64,000 nucleotides of DNA from Effrenium voratum. Taxonomy: Eukaryota; Sar; Dinophyceae; Suessiales; Symbiodiniaceae. Below, one piece after another: positions 9,440 to 17,979 of this stretch. The notes below the pieces were generated by a model. That model was not told the origin of the DNA and ran no database searches. It saw only the letters and a list, made by a program, of their open reading frames with translations. The position numbers and the translations under genes were made by a program. Where the stretch lies: NCBI GenBank assembly GCA_963377175.1, contig CAUJNA010003299.1:648456-712455 (forward strand), written 5' to 3'. Numbering within the stretch: position 1 is the stretch's first letter; every line of letters starts with the position of its first letter.

Positions 9440-10760
9440 AACAGGCTCCTTCCGGCAAGCACTGCCACTGCACCCTAACTCCCCTAGAACCGTCACTTTG
9501 GCGCCTTGCAGGCTCCCCACCTGCGATGGAGCAGGAATGCACTCATCCGCAGATTGGTGTCTCCCCAAACCCGAACACCCGCTGCAGGCAGTCGCCAGGC
9601 CCTGGCTGCACTGGATGCATGAGCGCAAACTCGCGCCACGTATCCTGGCACACGTCAAAAGAGGCTCTTCGGACTGCCCACTCTCGCCCTCCGAATGCTT
9701 GGAAGTGGCAACTCTAGCGTATACCGCTTTAAAACTGCCCTGCCCTTCAGATATGAGCCCCGAGGCAGGACAGCCATACCGACTCCACCTGCTGCATGCC
9801 CTGGCCAAATCTTGGGGTGACCCAGACATGGCCCTCCTGCCATTTTTGCAACACGGAGTGCCGACAGGAGCCGTATCAGCCTTGCCACCAAGCCTTCAAT
9901 GGCCAGCAAAGAAGCCAGACTCCGCGCCGCCGCCGGATCTGGAAATTTGTGAAGGCAACTGGAAGATGGCCGAAGACGAGCCAGAAACCGTGCAAGGCTT
10001 GCTGCGCAATGAAATTGCCAACAACTGGATTGTTGAAACCAGCCTTAGCATAGCCGACGCTCGGGAAAAATGGCCCTTAGGCATTGCCGTGGGCAAGCTA
10101 AATGTCGTGTTCGCCGAAGGCAAAGAGCCTCGCCTTGTCTTGGATAGCACCGTGTGCCAAGTCAATACCAGATGCCATTTGCCAGAGCGCCTTAGCTTGC
10201 CAATGGCATCTGATTTGGCGCTGTCCACGCAGCCAGAAGACACTCCAGGCGCCTTCATAGGCGCCAGCATTGACTTCAAAGCCGCACACAAACAAGTGCA
10301 GGTCCGCCCGGAAGAGCATGGCCTTCTGCTCTTCGCCTTTCAAGGGAAGCTCTACCACTAAGAGTGTGCCATTTTGGGGGCCGTTTCTCGGCTTTCTGGT
10401 GGCAGCGCACCGGCGCATTCTTGCTTCGTCAGGTGCATGGGTGCTAGCCTGGAAGCCACACAAAGCCTTCCTCTTTGTGGACGACCTGCTCTGTGCACTC
10501 TTCCGGGATAGCGCGCCAGACATGTTTGCCTTGCGGTGCTCTTCTTTTGTGCCATTGCAGCACCCATTGTGGAAAAAGGCGCAATTCCAGGATAGCCTGG
10601 TTTGGTGCGGTTGGGAGATCAACTTCTCTCACGACACCATTCAGCTCGTGCGCCCCGCAAAACACTCGAGCAGTGCATAGGCTGCTTATTTGGGCCACCA
10701 GCATTGCCCTAAGAGAGAAGAAAGGGAAGACTCTAGGACCACTTTTTTGAATCACACTTA
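9440..10760 (+). pseudogene. Reverse transcriptase, broken
   Basis: The first frame carries REKWPLGIAVGKLNVVF, EPRLVLDSTVCQVN and motif A GASIDFKAAHKQV. A stop at 10359-10361 interrupts it. The next frame continues with a CHFGARFSA-like motif B and motif C FLFVDDLL near 10475. The reading then degrades to WATSIAL and stops at about 10750. Both catalytic Asp of motif C are present. No RNase H was found downstream, so the 3' end of the element is missing. Confidence 0.7.
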
Positions 10761-10812
10761 AGTCACGTTTCGGGGCTGTGTGGCCACTTCTGTGCGTCGT
10801 CCAAAAGTGGTC
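10737..10812. repeat. Short palindromic element with GACCACTTTT ends
   Basis: The 76-base stretch starts gaccactttttt and ends ccaaaagtggtc, giving 10-base terminal inverted repeats. Its reverse complement, with a 15-base internal difference, is found at 51292-51352. It could be a miniature non-autonomous transposon. No clear target duplication was seen. Confidence 0.55.
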
Positions 10813-11005
10813 GCAGACAGCTCCCAGCTGCATTTCAGCCACGGCGAGCAGCTTTGCAGCAGTTGGGTCGCTGCGGCTTCTCCGGCCGCTTCTGCGCAGC
10901 AAGCTCGCAAGCGGTCGCAGACAGCTCCAGCAGCGTTTCTGCGTCGACCGCCAGAGGGGAATCTGCTTGGCAAAACTGCCGGCACTATAGGAAAAGGAGA
11001 GTGGC
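10813..11005. other. GC-rich spacer, no gene seen
   Basis: It contains two loose copies of a cggtcgcagacagctcc string, about 110 bases apart, and nothing else recognised. Confidence 0.5.
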
Positions 11006-11518
11006 TTGAGAGTTCTAGCAAACCTAGCTCGACTTGCAGAAATGCAGGGAGAACACCTATTTCTGCGCTTTCATGAGTTCGTCCACGACAGGGTGGCGGA
11101 GAAGCTCCGCGAGTGCCTTCCGTGGGCGAACGTGCAGCATTGCGTCGTCACAGCAGCGGCGATCATCGAAGAGCCAGATCGCATTGCGCTGGTCGAGGCG
11201 TTAGCACGCCGCGATGGGCTCCCCGAGCCCGAGGACGACGAGATGCCCGTCTTGCGAGTGCGCCTGAACGTCAACGACTGCGGAGTGCACATCAAGCGCA
11301 ACCACCTCGGCGAGCAGACGCGCTACGAGATTAAGTACCCACAGCGCTTCGAGCAGCTGTGCTCTCATGTGGCATCCTGCGTCGCCGATTTCACACAGGC
11401 TCCGAATCCGCGGAGCGCCGTGGTGGGAATCCCCGCGCTCTGGTGGGGAGAGCTCCCCCGCTTCAGGGCGCGCAGTCGCAGCCCGCGGGAGCGCGGTCGC
11501 AGCTCGCGACGGCTGTAA
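11006..11518 (+). CDS. Hypothetical protein with Arg/Ser-rich tail
   Basis: This is an open frame of 170 residues. A Met at about 11042 (MQGEHLFLRFHEFV) is a likelier start than the first one. The body is predicted helical and mixed in charge (RVAEKLRECLPWANV, EALARRDGLPEPEDDE). It ends in RARSRSPRERGRSSRRL, like an RS-type tail. No family was recognised, and it is not repeated elsewhere in the window. It lies between the CCCH retroelement and the LINE, so it could be host sequence or a viral accessory gene. Confidence 0.4.
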   Translation: MRVLANLARLAEMQGEHLFLRFHEFVHDRVAEKLRECLPWANVQHCVVTAAAIIEEPDRIALVEALARRDGLPEPEDDEMPVLRVRLNVNDCGVHIKRNHLGEQTRYEIKYPQRFEQLCSHVASCVADFTQAPNPRSAVVGIPALWWGELPRFRARSRSPRERGRSSRRL

Positions 11519-11820
11519 AAAGGCATGTACTGGCGCTCGCGCGAGTCGTCAAGCCCCTCAGCGCGCGAGTCGTCCTCAGAGAGGCCTCGAAGCCCCCGAG
11601 CCAGCTGCCCCCGACCGCCCAGCTGGTTCGAGCTGGCGGTATGCGCGCTCGAGCGCTGCTTCCAACGCTCGCGAGCTCACGCGCAGCGGGACACGGCGCG
11701 CACGGGCTCGGACCAGCGCTCGGCAGGCGCTCCGCAGGTGACCGGATGTGTTTCCTATGCCGTCTGGCCGCGCTCCTTAGGGATTGGGACGCGCCAGTAA
11801 GACAAAGTCATGGGGAGAAT
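11519..11820. other. Spacer before the LINE 3' end, no gene seen
   Basis: The stretch encodes Ser/Arg-rich strings in one plus frame, but there is no convincing start, stop or conservation. It ends exactly where the shared 3' end of both LINE copies begins (caagctcttccccactcag at 11821). Confidence 0.5.
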
Positions 11821-12462
11821 CAAGCTCTTCCCCACTCAGATTCTGGTCGGACACATCGTAACACGCGTCCTGGGCGCCGTGGCCGGCCTAGGCGAACCAC
11901 TGAACCCGGGATTGCCCCCACCCACCTTGGAGCGGGGGAAAGAAAACAGGGAGGGCAACTGCCCCGCAGAACTGTACAGGAGTCCGGTTTGCATTTGAAC
12001 ATCAAAGAGAGATCCAAGGTCACAGCAAAATGCCGAAATGAGACCAAGGAGACATCACATTCGCCTGATGGGCAGGTGAAACGCCAAATCCAGATGCCGT
12101 GCGTGAAAAGGGCTTCTGCACGCCAAGGAATCACGAGAGGGTCATCCAGAAGCAGGGGGAGCAACCTGGGAGTCCCCATCTCCACTGCGAGGAGCAGACC
12201 AAGCAAAGGTTCCAATCCTGTTCACTTCACGAATGCCGTAGCCGAATGGACGCAGCCATAAACATGGGCAGGAACTGACCCCACACGGGGGAATTAGCCT
12301 GCACGAATACACTGCAAGGTGACCACCAGAGCGTGTGATCTGAAAGCAATGAGCCGCACAGGAGTACAGAGCATCCCGGCGGGAACTCACCTCACACGGA
12401 GGACTTAGCCCACACAGTACAAGTGTTCCATCTGAAAGAAAGGAGTAGTTTGGTTGTCAAGG
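11821..12462 (-). other. LINE copy 1 3' untranslated region
   Basis: About 640 bases follow the RNase H frame stop. They are closely matched in the second copy at 22292-22929. A loose direct repeat, ggaactgaccccacacgggg and gggaactcacctcacacgga, lies at about 12271 and 12381. Confidence 0.65.
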
Positions 12463-15400
12463 TCATGGTAACGGATCGCGACGACGGGCATGAGCATTCT
12501 TTTTACTCCGTGACTTAATGAATCGCATGTAGTTTGTGCGGATCGTAGCAGGATTCACAGTGAGGTCTTCCTGCTCAACCTTGGGGGAGATCCTCTGTTG
12601 CCGCAAGATGCATCCGGTATGGGCCCGACCTGGCTGCTTCGTGAAATATGCATCGAGGAGCTCTCTAACCTTGTTCTCACAGGGAAAGATGGGCCGGCCA
12701 TTGAATCCCCCTGCGTGTACCGAGACCCCAAACAAGGGGGTGGTGCCTACGGCAGTAGTAGACCTATGCCATGGCATGACCTCCTGTTCGGTGATGGTCC
12801 GCAAGGATCGCATGAAGTTGTTGAAAGACCAGGATTCGGAACCCAAGGTTTTCTCCTCATAGTGAAGGACGCTGTGGACACCCGGGCTGTGGTACACACC
12901 ATGCACCGTTGGATGCGGTGCGGGGATTGCAAGGCCTGTCTGTTCCTTGAAGGAGAGGAGCAGCTCTATCCAAGTGACCTGGCCTACTGCACATTCATCC
13001 TTCGGCCACTTGAGTAGCAGCAACCACTGCATAGTGAATGTGATCCCCCAGCAAGCCCTTTGGCGCCAAGTGTCATCAACAGGGAGTTGAAAAAAGGGAT
13101 TGATATCCGAGAAAACAACATCTGCATCAACACGCAAAGCTGGGTGCGTACGTGTCGACCTTTCTGTAGAACTGAATGCACGGAGCGCCTGAAGATGGGT
13201 CACCACTGCATCTGTGGCCCCTAAAAGGAGTGCTGGCATGAGATTCTTCTCGTCGGTCCGTAGAACTCTTGCCTCACGCACGAGAGAACGGAGATTGCTT
13301 GGGGTTTCTGCAAGAACATTTCTGGCAGCGTAGTCGGCGGCCTCGTTTCCTGCAACCTTGCGCACATCCTCCAGGGAGAAAGGGCCTTGTTGATGGCTCT
13401 TGATCTTCTCAAGGTGAATATCCCGCTCCCCGACTGGCCACTTATGGATGGCCCGGTTCAGGAGGTGCACGATGTCAAAGTTGGGGTGGTTTGCATAGCG
13501 GTGGATACCTCGTCCTGCAAGAAGGGATTGAGTGATGTCAATGGCTCCTTTGCAGTCTGATACAACCCGAATGTTTCGTACCCGTGCAATAGCAACGGCG
13601 ATGGCCAGGAGTTCTGCACGACCAATGGACTGCTGCCCTGGGGGTCTCCCGCACTCGATGACATGCATCTCCCTGATATGCTGATCCAAGCAATTGTGCA
13701 CGACCTGGTGATGCCGGGTACCCGGGAATGGGTCTGCAACAACGGACCATGCCGCCTGTGCGATCAGGATGTCCTTTGGGTGGTCGCATGTTCCATCTGT
13801 GTAGATGATTCGGCCGTGGAGGCTATCATCAAAAGTGGAGGAAATGCAAGGTAAGGCAAGCGAATCCCAACATTGCAGCAAGTTCCTACCTGCGATTGTG
13901 GATCGAGCCCATGGTGCCTCTGCTCTAAGTTGGTCAACATCCTGCAGCACCGGATGTCGTTGACGGGTGAGAGCCGTGGCTTCACAGGTCTGTAAACGGT
14001 GAGCGAGGGTGTCAACTTGCCCGCATAATCTGCAATGCTCGTCCGTATTGGTCCAATGTCTTGCAATTTCATCTGTAGGGAACCCCCCTGACAAGAATGT
14101 ACGAATGGTGCGGGCCTCATTTGCCTCAAGCTTGTCGATGAAGTGTCCCGTGAGTGCCGAATCAATTTCAGGGGCGTCATGCAAATGTTTGCGCTTGGCA
14201 ATATCCTTCTGGATGATGTGCGTCCATGCCTGTAGAACGAGATTACTGACCGCAGTGAATCCACTTCGGAAAAGATGAACATGCACATCCTGCTCAGGGA
14301 GGGCAATGAAGCCATCAGCATCAATATTGATGTCCAGGGAGTAGAGGTAGGATGCAAGGGTACCGGCCGGTCCCCATGCCTTTCTGCAGTGTCCCTGGTT
14401 TGCACACATCAAAGATATGAAAGAGACATATTGCTCCGGGAATTTCCAATAGGCTCGGCGCGCTGCACGGATGGCCCGAAGTACAATCTGTATCTTCGGG
14501 TCGCAAACCCCTCCCTGATATGTGTGGAGTGCAACCTTGTGGTTGGTGCCGTGATTGGAACAAGCCAAAACCTTCGAGGTAGCGGATCGCAAACCTTTGA
14601 TGGACTTTTCTCCAATGTAAGAAATCTCACTGCCGTAGAGCGCGACTTGCAGCGGTCCAGCAAGAATGGCTTGAATTCTGGCTTTGGTGTCAAAGGGAAG
14701 GGCAGCAATGCAGCGGGCACGTCTTGCACCTTCCTTGAGTCTGTCTGCAAGATGGCCGTGGTGCGTCGACTTCCTGTAACGCTGGAAGCATCCCAAATTC
14801 AGCTTGGCTGCCCTCATTTCGAAGGTCTGTGCATTCCGGTGCTTGTTGGGGTCAGTAGTGGTCCAACTCCACGACTTGTCCCTGTCAATTCTGAAGGCCC
14901 AGGCCTCGAAAAAGCGCAACGCCAGGGAGGGATGAATCTCATCGACATCGTCCGAGATGATCTCAAAATTGTCAATGTAGACCAAGAGAGTGGCTTCCGA
15001 CCTGGCTTGAACCCACGCGGTCAGTTGTGCACCAACCATGACGGCTGCGGCAACAGAGAAGGGGCAGCCCTCTGGAATACCACAAATGGACGTCCTGGGC
15101 AGGCTGAAGTCATGTGAAACGACAACGGATTTCTTCATCGAATCGAGCAATGTGATCCACTGAGTGACCCAAGCTGCATCAATCCCGAAGGCAATCAATA
15201 GACGTTTCAGATAGAAACAAGGCACGCTATTGAAGAATTTCTGCAGATCCGTGACTGCCCCGAACATCGCTGTGTCATTTTCCAAGGACTGCTCGATCAC
15301 GAACTGGGTGTGGTACCATAGGAGGTCCGCTGACCTGCATGGGAGACCACCCGCTATCGAGGGTGGCAGACGCAGAGACAGCGCTTGGAGCACCTGTCGG

Positions 15401-16002
15401 GTAATCGCCTTGCAGCTGATGCGGTAAAGTAGTGCCAGAATGTTGATGGGCCTGGCATCTCTAATGGAGCAGGGATCGGAGCATTTGCCTGGCAACACGA
15501 TCTTTCGGCCACGGCTGACTTCCCGAGATATAATGATTCCAGATCTGCACCCAAACCCGGATGGCAACCTCGCCGGCATGGCGTAATTCCACAACCCTCC
15601 AAGCATCTGCTCCTGGGGATGTATCAGTGCGTGTCCGTTGGAGTGCATCCATGAAACCTTCATACGACAGGGTAGCATGATGTTGGAGTCTCCAGTCGTT
15701 AGGAATGATCTCAGGGTCGAGGAGGGTTGAGTCAGGAGGGGGGGGTTGATCCCAAAAACCGCTCCAATAATCAAAGAACTCACTCTGAATGTCTGCGGGA
15801 TCCATGGTCCATTCCTTTGCCGTGACTGTGATCTGTCTAGAGCCAGCTGGTAGGTCAATAGGGGCGTAGAAAAGCCCTGAATTCCTGTCGTGCCAGCAAA
15901 CTGGCTTGTCAGCAAAGAGAACGGCAACCTGGGGGTCAATGTCAAACGGCAGCCTGAAGACGGGAAAACCTTTCTGGTTGGTTCGGACAAGGCGGCATTC
16001 AA
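12463..16002 (-). CDS. LINE reverse transcriptase plus RNase H (copy 1)
   Basis: This frame is long and open (1179 codons). RT blocks: RPINILALLYRI near residue 205, motif A TDLQKFFNSV near 265, motif B GIPEGCPFSV near 325, motif C LVYIDNFEII near 355. The second catalytic Asp of the usual Y-x-D-D is Asn here. A finger-like CRLCGQVDTLAHRLQTC lies near 680. The RNase H keeps its acidic set: YTDGTCD, RAELLA, VVSDCKGAI and GNEAADYAA. About 200 C-terminal residues are of unknown function. The N-terminal 150 residues are out of frame; the true linker is read from 15461-16528 in another frame. Confidence 0.85.
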   Translation of the reverse strand: MNAALSEPTRKVFPSSGCRLTLTPRLPFSLLTSQFAGTTGIQGFSTPLLTYQLALDRSQSRQRNGPWIPQTFRVSSLIIGAVFGINPPLLTQPSSTLRSFLTTGDSNIMLPCRMKVSWMHSNGHALIHPQEQMLGGLWNYAMPARLPSGFGCRSGIIISREVSRGRKIVLPGKCSDPCSIRDARPINILALLYRISCKAITRQVLQALSLRLPPSIAGGLPCRSADLLWYHTQFVIEQSLENDTAMFGAVTDLQKFFNSVPCFYLKRLLIAFGIDAAWVTQWITLLDSMKKSVVVSHDFSLPRTSICGIPEGCPFSVAAAVMVGAQLTAWVQARSEATLLVYIDNFEIISDDVDEIHPSLALRFFEAWAFRIDRDKSWSWTTTDPNKHRNAQTFEMRAAKLNLGCFQRYRKSTHHGHLADRLKEGARRARCIAALPFDTKARIQAILAGPLQVALYGSEISYIGEKSIKGLRSATSKVLACSNHGTNHKVALHTYQGGVCDPKIQIVLRAIRAARRAYWKFPEQYVSFISLMCANQGHCRKAWGPAGTLASYLYSLDINIDADGFIALPEQDVHVHLFRSGFTAVSNLVLQAWTHIIQKDIAKRKHLHDAPEIDSALTGHFIDKLEANEARTIRTFLSGGFPTDEIARHWTNTDEHCRLCGQVDTLAHRLQTCEATALTRQRHPVLQDVDQLRAEAPWARSTIAGRNLLQCWDSLALPCISSTFDDSLHGRIIYTDGTCDHPKDILIAQAAWSVVADPFPGTRHHQVVHNCLDQHIREMHVIECGRPPGQQSIGRAELLAIAVAIARVRNIRVVSDCKGAIDITQSLLAGRGIHRYANHPNFDIVHLLNRAIHKWPVGERDIHLEKIKSHQQGPFSLEDVRKVAGNEAADYAARNVLAETPSNLRSLVREARVLRTDEKNLMPALLLGATDAVVTHLQALRAFSSTERSTRTHPALRVDADVVFSDINPFFQLPVDDTWRQRACWGITFTMQWLLLLKWPKDECAVGQVTWIELLLSFKEQTGLAIPAPHPTVHGVYHSPGVHSVLHYEEKTLGSESWSFNNFMRSLRTITEQEVMPWHRSTTAVGTTPLFGVSVHAGGFNGRPIFPCENKVRELLDAYFTKQPGRAHTGCILRQQRISPKVEQEDLTVNPATIRTNYMRFIKSRSKKNAHARRRDPLP

Positions 16003-16528
16003 GCTTTGTGCATTTGCAAGTATGTTGCAAAAAGGGGGTGTTCTTCGAGGAGCTGATGCGGTGCGCCAAGCGATTTCCTTGCTTCTTCCAAGAACTGTTC
16101 AGGGCGTTGGTCCAACTGGTTTTCCTTTCCTGGGCAAGGTCGGTTGCACACTGTTTTTCAAGCTTCTGGGTAGCCAACAGGATCCGGTCAACAAGCTCAA
16201 CGGTGGGCTCAACAGGGAGGGGCTCTTGCCACCAAATCTGGAAGGAATCCCCGAATCCCTTTGCCGAAATAATGGCGCGCCAATCTGATTGCACCACGTG
16301 AGAGTTGGGGGATCTACCCGAAAGCAGTCGGTGTAGGCTCATCAATCGTCGAACCTGTCGGACAATCTGATTGTATTTGACACTCCCAAAAACAGTGGAA
16401 GGCTCAAAGTCACCACTTCTGGCCAATTTGGTAGTGCAATTGATAGGGGTCTTCCAATAGATAGGAGGTCCACCTCTTCCTCTCTGTGAACGCAAGAGAC
16501 CTTTCTCCCCACCAATTCTCCCCAGCAA
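15461..16528 (-). pseudogene. LINE linker and RT N-terminal part in a shifted frame
   Basis: The minus frame contains the linker between endonuclease and RT (MSLHRLLSGRSPNSHVVQSD, LVDRILLATQKLEKQC) and the RT finger region (YEGFMDALQRTRTDTSPGAD, ELRHAGEVAIRVW). The same region is kept in copy 2 at 30395-31594. It must be joined to the RT frame at about 15500 by a small frameshift, so the polyprotein of this copy is broken. Confidence 0.7.
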
Positions 16529-17900
16529 GTCTCAGCGAATTTGAGAAAGCGGTCTCCAGGGCCTCTGACCACCCCTCCAGTGAGGCACCGCGCGGCACCG
16601 AGGAATCCTGATTGCTCTGTGAGAAGGCGTCAACGAAGCATTCATTCATTTTGTCTTCCTGAATGGCCTGTAATTGCACTGGTGTCAGCTCTTTAGGCAC
16701 CTTCCAGGTCTGTCTGAAAGATTTGACCTTCCCGAGGTCAAACTCAACCGAAAGAGGGTGGTGACAGGGAAAAGCAAAAGAACGGATGGTCTTGATCTGC
16801 CGGATTGCACCAGCCAAACATGGCGAGATGAACATAGAGTCAATCTTTGTCGCCTCGCCGAATGTAGGCAGTGTGGGTTGCCCGAGCAAACCAGCATGCG
16901 AGTGCGCCTCCACCCAGCCAGCCATTTGGAGAACGGGCCAAATGTGTGCTTTGGTGGCATCCATGTTGAAATCGGCGGCAATGACGGCTGGACCTCTCCA
17001 GGCCAAGGCTCTGCGCATAGCCATCTCAAGAAGATTTTCATTTGCCTGCTTCTTGAAAAGCTGCCAGTCATCCCCACAAGGATGGAGGTACAACGTGATG
17101 GAGAGGATTTGGATGCGGTTGATCCTGGAAACTACCTCCAAGTAGCGGGTTGATTGCCATTTTTGCGTAGCAAGCATGTCAGTGCAAAGTCTGGCTTGCG
17201 GAACTGAGATCGTGGCAACCCCACCAAAGAAGGTTCTTGTCGCCGGATCATCCTGCTTCAAATCCTCTGAGCGGCTGCAACTCTTTCCAGCGAGAAAGGT
17301 GCCCCCGGCCTGGCGTTGGAAGAAGAGTGCGAGGGAAGAAGAGACGAAGAGATGAAGAACGAAGAGAGAATAGATGGTGATGAAAGCCTCTCTCTTTCCA
17401 GGCTTTCCAGATATCTCTCTAACCTCACTTTTGGATGTCACTAAACATACCTGCTTGGTCACAATACGCTCTGTGTGCTGATCTGCAGAGGTCTCGGTGA
17501 GGCAAAGGATGCCTTGCTTCTCCTCCCACAGAGAAATGGCCGCCTGCTTGTGTTTGCGAAGTTTGGTGATGTTCGCCACTGTAATGTTCATGCAAAAACT
17601 CGACTGGGCCCGAGGGCCTGGATTGCTGGCTTCGCCAACTCTTTTCCCCAAGAGCGGGTTCCATGTAGGTGCAAGACTCGGTGATCCTGCATCACGATTG
17701 TAAATTGCGCCCCTGGGCAGATGTGAGCATGCGCCCCCAATAGCATTAGCAATGGCGCAGTGCAAAGGAACATCTGTACCGGAGCTCCAGGCATAAGCGT
17801 GGAAGTCCACCGCCTGGTGTGTATCATTAACTTGATTGCACCACATGGGTGCTCCTTGCAATCTCATCACCAGGGATGAGAAACCCGTGACAGAATAAAG
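16410..17900 (-). CDS. LINE AP-type endonuclease (EEP family)
   Basis: The frame extends to 18941, but the endonuclease part starts near 17900. Motifs: LTETS (metal-binding Glu), GVATISV, AADFNMD (D-F-N), ATKIDSMFISP, and CHHPLSVEFDL in place of the usual S-D-H-x-P. About 300 residues is normal for this domain, which nicks target DNA to prime reverse transcription. The frame upstream of 17900 is only a shadow of ORF1. A GEASNPGP stretch precedes the domain and may mark a 2A-like break. The gene is on the same strand and immediately 5' of the RT. Confidence 0.8.
   Translation of the reverse strand, partial: LYSVTGFSSLVMRLQGAPMWCNQVNDTHQAVDFHAYAWSSGTDVPLHCAIANAIGGACSHLPRGAIYNRDAGSPSLAPTWNPLLGKRVGEASNPGPRAQSSFCMNITVANITKLRKHKQAAISLWEEKQGILCLTETSADQHTERIVTKQVCLVTSKSEVREISGKPGKREAFITIYSLFVLHLFVSSSLALFFQRQAGGTFLAGKSCSRSEDLKQDDPATRTFFGGVATISVPQARLCTDMLATQKWQSTRYLEVVSRINRIQILSITLYLHPCGDDWQLFKKQANENLLEMAMRRALAWRGPAVIAADFNMDATKAHIWPVLQMAGWVEAHSHAGLLGQPTLPTFGEATKIDSMFISPCLAGAIRQIKTIRSFAFPCHHPLSVEFDLGKVKSFRQTWKVPKELTPVQLQAIQEDKMNECFVDAFSQSNQDSSVPRGASLEGWSEALETAFSNSLRLAGENWWGERSLAFTERKRWTSYLLEDPYQLHYQIGQKW
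17613..17637 (-). other. 2A-like NPGP motif ahead of the LINE endonuclease
   Basis: The minus strand encodes GEASNPGP. The NPGP end is the invariant part of 2A ribosome-skipping peptides, but the upstream D-x-E register is not matched exactly. It lies where ORF1 and the endonuclease polyprotein would separate. Confidence 0.35.
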
Positions 17901-17979
17901 GCAAACCTGGCGTCTGCCCTCCTCACTCAAATCGTTCCTAGGGGTTCTGCCAAGAAAAGGTGAGGTTTGGTCCCATGTT

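Larger units (their letters stand above)
6851..10760 (+). mobile_element. Decayed retroelement: gag-like CCCH protein, methyltransferase-like domain, RT
   Basis: A single plus-strand block has, in order, a gag-like region with a CCCH finger, a cytosine-methyltransferase-like domain and a reverse transcriptase. All are broken by frameshifts or stops. No terminal repeats or tyrosine recombinase were seen. The RT ends shortly after its catalytic Asp pair. The right end coincides with a 76-base palindromic element at 10737-10812. The layout resembles multi-domain retroelement polyproteins seen in dinoflagellate transcripts, recalled and not searched. Confidence 0.55.

Noticed and set aside
11810..11998. 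Small plus-strand ORF with GLGEPLNPGL resembling a 2A motif in the LINE 3' end
   Set aside because: It is antisense to the LINE 3' UTR, starts outside the element, and the motif ends NPGL and not NPGP.
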